Below, one piece after another: positions 25,726-33,689 of a stretch of DNA of 64,000 nt (positions within the stretch are counted from its first letter, which is position 1; each line of letters starts with the position of its first letter). The position numbers were made by a program, and so were the translations under genes. A model generated the notes under the pieces. It was not told the origin of the DNA, did not search any database, and saw only the letters and a program-made list of their open reading frames with translations. The stretch is from Aromatoleum toluolicum. Its GTDB lineage: Bacteria; Pseudomonadota; Gammaproteobacteria; Burkholderiales; Rhodocyclaceae. Where the stretch lies: contig NZ_WTVS01000015.1 in the NCBI RefSeq assembly GCF_012911005.2, positions 1-64,000 of the forward strand, given 5' to 3'.

Positions 25726-26706
25726 ATGAGGGCGACCGTGCTCGACGATTACCAAGACGTAGTCCCGCGCCTTAAGGCGACGAAGGAACTCGCTGGCGTT
25801 TCGGTGACCCTGCACACGCTTACGGAACGGATTGCGGACGAAGACGCCCTGATCGAGGTCCTGCGGGATACCGATTGCTTGGTGCTGATCCGCGAACGAA
25901 CGCAGATCACGGCGCGCATCGTCGAGGCTCTGCCGCGGCTGAAACTGGTCGTCCAGACGGGGCGCCTTTCCGGTTGCATCGATCTCGATGCCTGCCGGAA
26001 GAGGGGCATCGAAGTGCAGGATGGCACAGGAAATCCCATCGCACCCACCGAACTTACATGGGCCCTGATCCTCGGAGCGTCGCGCCGCTTGGTGCCTTAC
26101 GCCGAGCGTCTTTCCCTCGGAATCTGGCAGCGGACCCGATCGCACCTTACGGACGAAGGACTCGGAAGGACCTTGCATGGCCGAACGCTGGGCGTTTGGT
26201 CCCTCGGCAAGATAGGCAGCCGCGTTGCCGCAATCGGCCACGCTTTCGGGATGCGCGTGGTCGTGCATGGCCGAGATCAGTCGCGCGAGGCGGCGGTTAA
26301 TGCGGGCTACGAGTTCATCGCTGAGCGCCGTCAATTCCTCGCTCAGCTCGACGTGCTGACCCTGCATCTCAGGTTCAGCGCGGAAACGAGACACCTGATC
26401 GGCGTCGAGGATTTGGTGACGATGCGGCCTGATGCCTTGCTCGTAAACACGAGCCGTGCCGAGCTTCTGGCTCCGGGGGCACTGCTCGCAGCGCTTGCAC
26501 GGGGGCGCCCGGGCATGGCGGCGCTTGACGTCTTCGAAGAGGAACCAGACGGCGCCGCGCCCTACCTTAATCACCCGGCCATCCTTTGCACGCCGCATCT
26601 CGGCTTCGTCGAACAGGAAACATATGAGGCCTACTTCGGAGAAGCGTTCGCTCACGTACGGCGGTTTGCCGAAAGCTTACAGTCAGGGTCCGGAGCCACC
26701 GGCTGA
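25726..26706 (+). CDS. D-isomer-specific 2-hydroxyacid dehydrogenase family protein
   Basis: 326-aa NAD(P)-dependent oxidoreductase. The N-terminal substrate-binding lobe contains VVQTGRLSGCIDLDACRKRG. The Rossmann lobe shows GVWSLGKIGSRVAAIGHAFG (about 143-162). Catalytic residues are the Arg in LLVNTSRAELLAPGAL, the Glu in DVFEEEPDGAAPY and the His in CTPHLGFVEQETYEAYF. A complete active site is therefore present. AGGAG precedes the ATG. It lies between tcuB and prpF-2. Its place in the pathway is unclear: it may reduce or oxidise a 2-oxo or 2-hydroxy tricarboxylate, or act on a side product. Codon use appears slightly less GC-biased than in the genes upstream. Confidence 0.85.
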   Translation: MRATVLDDYQDVVPRLKATKELAGVSVTLHTLTERIADEDALIEVLRDTDCLVLIRERTQITARIVEALPRLKLVVQTGRLSGCIDLDACRKRGIEVQDGTGNPIAPTELTWALILGASRRLVPYAERLSLGIWQRTRSHLTDEGLGRTLHGRTLGVWSLGKIGSRVAAIGHAFGMRVVVHGRDQSREAAVNAGYEFIAERRQFLAQLDVLTLHLRFSAETRHLIGVEDLVTMRPDALLVNTSRAELLAPGALLAALARGRPGMAALDVFEEEPDGAAPYLNHPAILCTPHLGFVEQETYEAYFGEAFAHVRRFAESLQSGSGATG

Positions 26707-26718
26707 TCTGTTTTAGTA

Positions 26719-26757
26719 ATGCGTAAACAGCAATATTAAAAGCGATTATTGCATTTC
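26719..26757 (+). promoter_or_regulatory. conserved LysR-type operator, copy 2 (before prpF-2)
   Basis: Same 39-nt module as at 13085: ATGCGTAAAC at the left, TTGCATTTC at the right, and a perfect GCAATA-N11-TATTGC palindrome at 26730-26752. It continues into CACG, shared with copy 3. It lies 57 nt upstream of the prpF-2 ATG. Confidence 0.8.
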
Positions 26758-26814
26758 ACGGATCATCCTCCCAACCTCACAATGACCTCATCGTTGAGAC
26801 GGAGGAGCATCGCC

Positions 26815-27912
26815 ATGCTGTTGAGTATTCCCTGCACGCTCATGCGCGGAGGTACGTCGAAGGGGCCATATTTCCATGCCACGGATCTTCCTTCCGATCC
26901 GGCCGAGCGTAACCGGGTACTGCTTGCGGCAATGGGTTCGCCCCATGCGCGGCAGATTGACGGCATCGGTGGCGGCGACACGCTGACAAGCAAGGTGGTG
27001 ATCGTCAGCCCGTCAAGCCGCCCCGGAATCGACATCGAGTACCTTTTCGCCCAAGTGTCGGTGGAGACGGAGACCGTCGATACGACACCCAACTGCGGCA
27101 ACATGCTTGCTGGCGTCGGGCCGTTCGCAATAGAGAACGGACTGGTTGCTGCGACAGACCCCGTCACGACCCTGAATATCTTCAACGTGAATACCGGCAA
27201 GGTCGTCGAGGCGGTTATCCAGACGCCCGGCGGGTCGGTGACCTATGACGGCCTCGCGCGGATCGACGGCGTCCCAGGCAGTGGAGCGCCAATTCAGCTC
27301 AACTTCCGCGACGCGGCTGGCGCTAAAACGGGCAGGCTCCTGCCCACTGGAAGGCTCGTCGATGTCATCGATGGGATCGAGGTGTCCTGCATCGATTTTT
27401 CAACTCCGCTCGTCTTCGTACCTGCGCAAGCGATGGGAAAGACCGGTCATGAGACGAAGGCCGAACTCGATGCCGACAGCAAGTTGAAGAGTCGCCTGGA
27501 GTCGGTTCGACTCCAGATCGCACTGCAGGCGGGGTTGGGCGACGTGCGCGGCAAGGTCCTGCCCAAGATCGCCTTGGTAGCGTCGCCGCAGGGTCGGGGG
27601 GTAATCGCATCCCGCTACTTCACTCCTTGGAACTGCCATTCCGCGTATGCCGTGACGGGAGCCCTGTGCCTTGCAGCCGCGACCATCATTCCGGGCACCG
27701 TAGTGCATAAGTTGGCCCGCCCAAAGGCCGAGGATCCTTTGCTGGTTTGCATTGAACAGCCCGCCGGGACGCTTGAAATACGTCTGCAACTCTCCGCGGA
27801 CTTGGGTGGTGCGATCCCCGACATCATTTCCGCAGGTCTGATTCGCACCGCTCGTCCCTTGTTCAGGGGGGCCGTTCACGTGCCGCTAAGCGATCCCGGG
27901 CGCGCCGCGTAA
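26815..27912 (+). CDS. PrpF-family isomerase, copy 2 (aconitate-type)
   Basis: 365-aa PrpF-family protein (epimerase-like fold). Segments are SIPCTLMRGGTSKGPYFHAT (4-23), IDGIGGGDTLTSKVVIVSPS (48-67) and TPNCGNMLAGVGPFAIENG with the family Cys at residue 94. The late segment PKIALVASPQGRGVIASRYF also matches copy 1. An upstream in-frame start at 26749 would sit inside the operator, so the ATG at 26815 with GGAGGAG 8 nt ahead was chosen. The two PrpF proteins align over their full length but differ in many residues, so this is not a recent duplication. Likely role: cis/trans or delta isomerisation of aconitate or a related unsaturated tricarboxylate. Confidence 0.88.
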   Translation: MLLSIPCTLMRGGTSKGPYFHATDLPSDPAERNRVLLAAMGSPHARQIDGIGGGDTLTSKVVIVSPSSRPGIDIEYLFAQVSVETETVDTTPNCGNMLAGVGPFAIENGLVAATDPVTTLNIFNVNTGKVVEAVIQTPGGSVTYDGLARIDGVPGSGAPIQLNFRDAAGAKTGRLLPTGRLVDVIDGIEVSCIDFSTPLVFVPAQAMGKTGHETKAELDADSKLKSRLESVRLQIALQAGLGDVRGKVLPKIALVASPQGRGVIASRYFTPWNCHSAYAVTGALCLAAATIIPGTVVHKLARPKAEDPLLVCIEQPAGTLEIRLQLSADLGGAIPDIISAGLIRTARPLFRGAVHVPLSDPGRAA

Positions 27913-27967
27913 AGGATCAGCTAGCTCAGCGGCGCATATACGGAGGCGGAGGAGCTTGCTCGTAGTT

Positions 27968-28006
27968 ATGCGTAAGCAGCAACTATCGAACTTAGTTTTG
28001 CATTTC
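27968..28006 (+). promoter_or_regulatory. conserved LysR-type operator, copy 3 (before the porin gene)
   Basis: The 39-nt module again: ATGCGTAAGC on the left, TTGCATTTC on the right, continuing with CACG as in copy 2. The palindrome is weaker here (GCAA-N15-TTGC, 27979-28001). It lies 137 nt before the porin start, leaving a leader of about 100 nt. Confidence 0.7.
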
Positions 28007-28143
28007 ACGCAATTAAACAGGGCTCCCATACTTGGCCTGCGTTCGGCGACCACAGAGATTCACCCCCAAGAAGAGGGGTCTCGTCGCGACGTCAATCTGC
28101 ATTTCGCGTCTGGTGCGACAGCGAATCAACCAAGGAGAAATTG

Positions 28144-29460
28144 ATGGAGAGGAAACTAACTACAGGCGTGCTGGCTGGCCTGATCGCCGCCGCCTTCGTG
28201 CCCTGCGTGTCGGCGGCGGACATCGGGCAGGGGCACAAGCTCGAGTTGAAGGCACGCGGAATCTATTTCGACCGCGAGTTCGAGAACTCGGCCAATGACC
28301 GCTCGCAGTCGGCACTCGGCCTGCAGCTCAACTACGAATCGCCGCTATTTTCCGACATGATCGGGATCGGTCTGTCCGGCTACAGCGTGACGAAGCTCGA
28401 TGCAAGCGGAGACGTGCGTTCCGACGTTCTGAAGGCCGACAACGACGGGAGCTTTCACGAGTCGTTCGGCAAGATCGCGCAAGCCTTCGTTAAGCTCAAA
28501 TTCGGCGATTTTGGGGACATGAAGGTCGGTCGCCAACTGCATGACAGCCTGCTGCTGGGCAGTTCAACCAGCCGCGCCGTGCCAAATACCTACTCGGGAG
28601 CAAGCGGCGAATTCAGGCCTGTAAAGGGACTGGCGATCTATGGGGCATACTATGACGAGTGGTCGCGCCGCGCCGATGACGGTTTCGAAAAATTCGCGAC
28701 CGATCGTTCCGATGAAGGCGATATCGATTTTGTCGGGGTGTTGGGTCTGAATTACACGCAGGGTCCAGTGAATGTTCAGCTGGAGTACCTCAATTCGAAG
28801 GATTTCTTGTCCAAATTGGGGTTAGTTGGTTCTTACACGTTCGACTTGGCCAAGGCGAATAAGGTCAAGATCACCGCTGGCGTTCATACCTCACGAGATG
28901 CCGGCAAGCTGTTCGTTACTGGAGCGGAAGGCGCGGAACTCGATGATGAGGACGTGCCCGGCTCCATCGCCGGCGTCACGCGTAGCGACAATGACGGCAA
29001 GGGCATGTATCTCGATGCCGACTGGACATTCGGTAATGTATCCCTTGGCGCGGCAGTCGCAAAATTCGACGGCGCGTGGATCGAGGACAATTTTACTGGT
29101 GACCACGGGACACATCCCTTCCCTACAGGGGGCGTGCTCGCCGACATGACGAACAACAACGAGACCGTCTGGATGGTTCGCGCTGGATACGACTGGAAGG
29201 ACTACATCAAGGGACTCAAGACAACCGTGAAGTACAAGCAGGGTACCGGGGCCACGAACAGTCACGTGTCCTGGCGTGGCGAGGCCGACGAGAGCGAACT
29301 GGAAGTTGATCTGCGCTACCAGATCCCGCTGCTTAAGGGTTTGAGTCTCCGTTATCGGTACCTCGAATACAATTCCGACAAGACCGGTCGATTGGATGGC
29401 GTCCTGCAGGACAATACCGACCATCGCGTGTATCTCGATTACACGTATCGATTCTTCTGA
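28144..29460 (+). CDS. OprD-family outer membrane porin
   Basis: 438-aa outer membrane protein. The signal peptide is at residues 1-24 (hydrophobic LAGLIAAAFVPCVSA, cleavage near ADIGQGH). The mature part is a beta-barrel with OprD-like features: LELKARGIYFDREFENSAND at the start, VGRQLHDSLLLGSSTSRAVP, and the final strands LSLRYRYLEYNSDKTG and HRVYLDYTYRFF ending in Phe. OprD-type channels admit small carboxylates. The ATG at 28144 was chosen over the TTG one codon upstream; AAGGAG lies 6 nt ahead. Sharing the LysR operator with the prpF genes suggests it lets the same acid cross the outer membrane before DctPQM. Confidence 0.88.
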   Translation: MERKLTTGVLAGLIAAAFVPCVSAADIGQGHKLELKARGIYFDREFENSANDRSQSALGLQLNYESPLFSDMIGIGLSGYSVTKLDASGDVRSDVLKADNDGSFHESFGKIAQAFVKLKFGDFGDMKVGRQLHDSLLLGSSTSRAVPNTYSGASGEFRPVKGLAIYGAYYDEWSRRADDGFEKFATDRSDEGDIDFVGVLGLNYTQGPVNVQLEYLNSKDFLSKLGLVGSYTFDLAKANKVKITAGVHTSRDAGKLFVTGAEGAELDDEDVPGSIAGVTRSDNDGKGMYLDADWTFGNVSLGAAVAKFDGAWIEDNFTGDHGTHPFPTGGVLADMTNNNETVWMVRAGYDWKDYIKGLKTTVKYKQGTGATNSHVSWRGEADESELEVDLRYQIPLLKGLSLRYRYLEYNSDKTGRLDGVLQDNTDHRVYLDYTYRFF

Positions 29461-29754
29461 TGATGCTTTTCCAAACGTGACCGGTGTCTGTGCGCGGCGA
29501 CGCCAGTCGCGCACAAATGCTGGTGCACCGCATGGAACGGACGCCCTGGCAGAGAGTATTTGCCCCCATCGCAGGTCCCTTGGTTGCCAGTATCTGATGG
29601 TGCGCCTGAGTCATCGGGCCGCGTTTCGCGCGGAGCGGTCGGTCGAGCGACGGGTCTGCCCAGCGTCTGAGGTTCCCCCGACCCGACAGACGTTACCATT
29701 GGGTCGTTCGTCATCACCGGGCGACGATGATCACCGATTCGGAAGGGGAACCAG
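29461..29754. other. noncoding gap after the porin gene
   Basis: 294 nt with no frame of coding character. It separates the carboxylate regulon from the DUF2889 gene. No clear terminator hairpin with a U-run is visible after the porin stop codon. Confidence 0.4.
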
Positions 29755-30315
29755 ATGTTTGGAGACAGCGAGCGCGAGCTCACGCATACGCGCCAGATCA
29801 CGTGCCGCGCCTTCCGGCGCAAGGATGGCCTGTGGGAAATCGAGGCGACGGTGGTCGACGAGAAGGGCGAGGACGTCCGGTTCCGTTCGCGCGCGCCGGT
29901 GCGCGCCGGTGAATTCATGCATCACATGGGCATCGATTTCCTGATCGACGACAATTTCACGATTCTCGACGTACGGGCCGCGATGCAGGCGACGCCGTGG
30001 ACCGGGTGTGGCGAAGCGGTGGATGCCTACCGCCGCCTGATCGGGCTGCAGATCGGGCCGGGCTTCGGGCGGCAGATTCGCGAGCGCATCGGCAGCGAAC
30101 ACGGCTGCGCGCATCTCACCGACCTCATCACGCAGGTCGGCAACACTTACACGCAGGCCTCGTGGCCCGACCGCGTGGCGCGCCAGGTCGCCATCGACCC
30201 GGACCCGCGGCGCTGGCCGGATTCGCGCGCGTTGGCCTTCGTCGGCGGGTGCCGCGTGTGGCAACGCGACGGCGACACGCTGCGGCAGGAATATCCGGAG
30301 CTCGCCGGCGAGTGA
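29755..30315 (+). CDS. DUF2889 domain protein
   Basis: 186-aa cytoplasmic protein matching the DUF2889 pattern: HTRQITCRAFRRKDGLWEIE near the N-terminus, FMHHMGIDFLIDDNFTILDV in the middle, then the CGEAVDAYRRLIGLQIGPGF and GCAHLTDLI segments with conserved Cys and His residues that might bind a metal. Function is unknown; relatives often occur next to aromatic or organic acid degradation genes. It has no signal peptide and no close operon partner. It lies 294 nt past the porin gene, so it is probably transcribed separately. Confidence 0.8.
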   Translation: MFGDSERELTHTRQITCRAFRRKDGLWEIEATVVDEKGEDVRFRSRAPVRAGEFMHHMGIDFLIDDNFTILDVRAAMQATPWTGCGEAVDAYRRLIGLQIGPGFGRQIRERIGSEHGCAHLTDLITQVGNTYTQASWPDRVARQVAIDPDPRRWPDSRALAFVGGCRVWQRDGDTLRQEYPELAGE

Positions 30316-30450
30316 GCCCGGCCCTGAGTCCGTGCGGCCGACGGAGGTTCGGCGGGCAGGATGAGCCGTCTCGACAGCGGCGGATCGGCGGTCTAGGCTG
30401 AGTCGGGTGCGGTCGTGTCGTCGCCGTGCCGTTTGAGGTGGAGATGCAGC

Positions 30451-30882
30451 ATGCCGACACCAGCCTCCGATCCTTCACCCACGGTGGTCGCCCTGCGGCC
30501 CGACCGCGAAATCCTCACGCGGCAGCGCCTGCCGTATTTCGTCGGGATTTCTGGCGAGACGGTCGGCAGCCGGGGGCTGTCCATGCACTTGGTGGTCATT
30601 CCGCCGGGCGGGGTTGCGGCGCCGCATCGGCATCGCGGTTATGAGACCGCGATCTATGTGCTCGAAGGTCGCGTCGAGACGCGCTTCGGGCCCGGGTTGC
30701 GCGAACGGGTCGTGAGCAGCGCAGGGGAATTCCTGTTCATCCCGCCCGACGTCCCGCACCAGGCCTTCAATCTCAGCGACACCGATCCTGCGCGGGCGAT
30801 CGTCGCGCGCAACGATCCTGCGGAACAGGAGAATGTCGTGCCCTACGACCCCGCAGAACATGCCGGCGCGGGCGACGGTTGA
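30451..30882 (+). CDS. small cupin-domain protein
   Basis: 143-aa single-domain cupin. The metal-binding motif is split as usual: VVIPPGGVAAPHRHRGYETA with two His and a Glu (about residues 49-68), and a later GEFLFIPPDVPHQAFNLSDT with the third His. Such proteins bind a divalent metal and act as isomerases, dioxygenases or sensors. The start at 30451 is preferred because the upstream in-frame extension is Arg/Cys-rich and non-conserved in look. It lies ahead of the ATP-grasp/Anbu cluster with a 291-nt gap and may be unrelated to it. Confidence 0.82.
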   Translation: MPTPASDPSPTVVALRPDREILTRQRLPYFVGISGETVGSRGLSMHLVVIPPGGVAAPHRHRGYETAIYVLEGRVETRFGPGLRERVVSSAGEFLFIPPDVPHQAFNLSDTDPARAIVARNDPAEQENVVPYDPAEHAGAGDG

Positions 30883-31173
30883 AGCGATTTCGGGCCGGCC
30901 GGCGTGCCGTCGCTCAAATGTGGGGCGCAGGGCGGGCATTTCTTTTCTACGATAAAGTCTACCCACCCGTGGGGGAGCGGTCCGGGCTGCGGCGGGCCGC
31001 ATAGTGGTGCATTGCACGCCGATGCACATTGATTGGGCGGCCGTCGCACCGATGCGGTGCGATTTCGTGCGGAATTCGCGAGATCCGCATGGAATGGTGC
31101 GTTTCTTGTGGGGAATTTCACCCTGGCATGGTCTTCGCTGATGTCCGATGAATCGCTTCCGGATCGAATCATC

Positions 31174-32610
31174 ATGACGACGCTGTTTTTCGACGAAATG
31201 CACGACGCGGACGCGAAGACGCGCCCGCACTATGGTCCGTTCGAAACCTGGGCGCGCGGGTTGTCGCCGGACGTGATGGTGCGCAAGCGGGCCGAGGCGG
31301 ATCTCGCGTTTCGCCGACTGGGCATCACCTTCGCGGTATACGGCGAAGAAGCCGGCACCGAGCGGTTGATTCCCTTCGACACCATCCCGCGCATCATCCC
31401 GAACGCGGAGTGGAAGACGCTGCGCGCGGGACTCAAGCAGCGCGTGAAGGCGCTGAACATGTTCCTCGACGACATCTACAACGGCCAGGACATCCTGCGC
31501 GCCGGGAGGATTCCGGCCGAGGAGGTGCTCGACAACGCGCAGTTCCGTCCGGAGATGAGGGGCTTCAAGGTGCCCAACGGCATCTATGCGCACATCGCGG
31601 GTGTGGACGTCGTGCGCGCGGGGGCTGGGGAGTTCTACGTGCTGGAGGACAACCTGCGCGTACCTTCGGGCGTGTCCTACATGCTCGAGAATCGCAAGAT
31701 GATGATGCGCCTGTTCCCCGAACTGTTCGCGCACCAGAAGATCGCGCCGGTCGAGCATTACCCCGACCTGTTGCTGGAAACGCTGCGTGCGGTGGCGCCG
31801 GCCGGGGTCGATGACCCGACCGTGGTCGTGATGACGCCGGGCGCATTCAATTCGGCCTATTTCGAGCACTCCTTCCTGGCGCAGCAGATGGGCGTCGAGC
31901 TGGTCGAGGGACGCGACCTCTTCATCGATCACGACGCGGTCTATATGCGCACGACGCGTGGACCGAAGCGCGTCGACGTGATCTACCGCCGCATCGACGA
32001 CGATTTCCTCGATCCGCAGGTCTTCCGTGCCGATTCGATGCTGGGCGTGCCGGGCTTGCTGAAGGCCTACCGCGCGGGGCGCGTGACGCTGTGCAATGCG
32101 ATCGGCACGGGGGTGGCCGACGACAAGTCGATCTACCCCTACGTGGGTGAGATGGTGCGCTTCTATCTGGGCGAGGAGCCGATTCTCAACAACGTGCCGA
32201 CCTGGCGTTGCCGTGACAAGGATGACCTGCGCTACGTGCTTGACCATCTGCCCGAACTGGTTGTCAAGGAGGTGCATGGCGCGGGCGGCTACGGGATGCT
32301 GGTCGGGCCGGGCGCGTCCAAGGCCGAGATCGAGCAATTCCGTGCGGTGCTGGTCGCCCATCCGGACAAGTACATCGCGCAGCCGACGCTGGCGCTGTCG
32401 ACCTGCCCGACCTACGTGGAAAGCGGCATCGCGCCGCGGCACATCGATCTGCGGCCCTTCGTGCTGTCTGGCAAGGAGGTTTCGCTGGTGCCGGGGGGGC
32501 TGACGCGGGTCGCGCTGCGCGAGGGCTCGCTGGTGGTCAATTCCTCGCAAGGCGGGGGGACGAAGGATACCTGGGTGCTGGAGAACGGCCATGCCGAGCC
32601 GCACCGCTGA
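31174..32610 (+). CDS. circularly permuted ATP-grasp protein
   Basis: 478-aa protein of the circularly permuted ATP-grasp type (older names DUF404/DUF407). Hallmarks are the N-terminal MTTLFFDEMHDADAKTRPHY, VKALNMFLDDIYNGQDILRA, GEFYVLEDNLRVPSGVSYML (about 155-174), VVMTPGAFNSAYFEHSFLAQ, VHGAGGYGMLVGPGASK and the C-terminal HIDLRPFVLSGKEVSLVPGG with SSQGGGTKDTWVLE. ATP-grasp enzymes form amide or peptide bonds with acylphosphate intermediates. The start at 31174 gives the family length; an ATG at 31141 is possible. It heads an operon with alpha-E, Anbu protease, DUF2126 and transglutaminase-like genes. The substrate is unknown. Confidence 0.87.
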   Translation: MTTLFFDEMHDADAKTRPHYGPFETWARGLSPDVMVRKRAEADLAFRRLGITFAVYGEEAGTERLIPFDTIPRIIPNAEWKTLRAGLKQRVKALNMFLDDIYNGQDILRAGRIPAEEVLDNAQFRPEMRGFKVPNGIYAHIAGVDVVRAGAGEFYVLEDNLRVPSGVSYMLENRKMMMRLFPELFAHQKIAPVEHYPDLLLETLRAVAPAGVDDPTVVVMTPGAFNSAYFEHSFLAQQMGVELVEGRDLFIDHDAVYMRTTRGPKRVDVIYRRIDDDFLDPQVFRADSMLGVPGLLKAYRAGRVTLCNAIGTGVADDKSIYPYVGEMVRFYLGEEPILNNVPTWRCRDKDDLRYVLDHLPELVVKEVHGAGGYGMLVGPGASKAEIEQFRAVLVAHPDKYIAQPTLALSTCPTYVESGIAPRHIDLRPFVLSGKEVSLVPGGLTRVALREGSLVVNSSQGGGTKDTWVLENGHAEPHR

Positions 32611-32661
32611 ACCCGTCCGCCCGCGCATGAAGATCACCGCCGCCGCATCGGAGCCCGAATC

Positions 32662-33615
32662 ATGCTGAGCCGCACCGCCGATCATCTCTACTGGATGGCG
32701 CGTTATTCCGAACGCGCCGAGAACCTTGCGCGCCTGCTGGACGTGACCTACCAGATGTCGCTGGTCCCGCACGACCCGGAGACCGAGCGCAACAGCTGGA
32801 ATGCGATCATCGCGCTGAACAGTCTCGAATTGGCGTACTCGAAGCGCCACGACGAGGTCACCGCATCGCAGGTGCTGCACTTCATGGTGCGCGACGAGAC
32901 GCATCCGTCATCGATTTACAGTTGCCTGCGTGCGGCGCGCGAAAATGCCCACGCGGTGCGCGGCACGCTGACCGCGGAGATGTGGGAGACGATCAACGAG
33001 ACCTGGTTGCAGCTGCGCGACCAGAGCTTCGACGAGATCTACGCGGGCGGAGTCGCGGCCTTTTTCGATTGGGTGAAGCAGCGCGCCTCGCTGCTGCGCG
33101 GGGCAATGTTCGGCACGATGCTGCGCGACGAGGCCTTCCAGTTCATCCGCCTGGGGGCCCTGCTCGAGCGCGCCGACAATACCGCACGCATCCTCGACGT
33201 GAAGTACCACAGCCTCGCGGGCGCGCAGCAGAGTCAGGGGGACGACCTCGTCGATGCCAACGATTTCTACCACTGGGGCGCGCTGCTACGCTCGGTGTCG
33301 GCCTTCGAGGTGTATCGCAAGGTCTATCGCGACGTGATCACGCCCGAGCGCGTCGCCGAGCTGCTGATCCTGCGCGAAGACCTGCCGCGTGCGCTGCATT
33401 CGTGCATGGAGGGGATCGTCAGGATCCTCGAGAAGGTGCGCAACAGCCGCTCCGACGAGACTGTGCGGCGTGCCGGGCAACTGTTCGCGACGCTGCGTTA
33501 CGGGCGCATGGACGACATCTTTGCGCGCGGTCTGCATGCCTGGCTCGAAGACTTCATCAATTCGATTGGTGACCTGGGTGCGCGAATCAGCGAGGACTTT
33601 CTTGTCGGCGCGTGA
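32662..33615 (+). CDS. alpha-E domain protein
   Basis: 317-aa all-helical protein of the alpha-E family. The signature opening MLSRTADHLYWMARYSERAE (1-20) is followed by helical repeats rich in conserved acidic and Arg residues, for example IRLGALLERADNTARILDVK. No catalytic function is known; it is always linked to circularly permuted ATP-grasp and transglutaminase genes and may be an assembly or carrier partner. It lies 51 nt behind the ATP-grasp gene. A second alpha-E domain is fused to the second ATP-grasp protein in this operon. Confidence 0.88.
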   Translation: MLSRTADHLYWMARYSERAENLARLLDVTYQMSLVPHDPETERNSWNAIIALNSLELAYSKRHDEVTASQVLHFMVRDETHPSSIYSCLRAARENAHAVRGTLTAEMWETINETWLQLRDQSFDEIYAGGVAAFFDWVKQRASLLRGAMFGTMLRDEAFQFIRLGALLERADNTARILDVKYHSLAGAQQSQGDDLVDANDFYHWGALLRSVSAFEVYRKVYRDVITPERVAELLILREDLPRALHSCMEGIVRILEKVRNSRSDETVRRAGQLFATLRYGRMDDIFARGLHAWLEDFINSIGDLGARISEDFLVGA

Positions 33616-33689
33616 GGCGGAGAACACATGACCCGTGCGAACCGCCGCGGCCGTCGCCCGATAACCGCGGGACCTTCCGAGCAATCGCC

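Noticed and set aside
30475-32904. 809-codon minus-strand open frame
   Set aside because: Antisense to the cupin and ATP-grasp genes with no recognisable domain.
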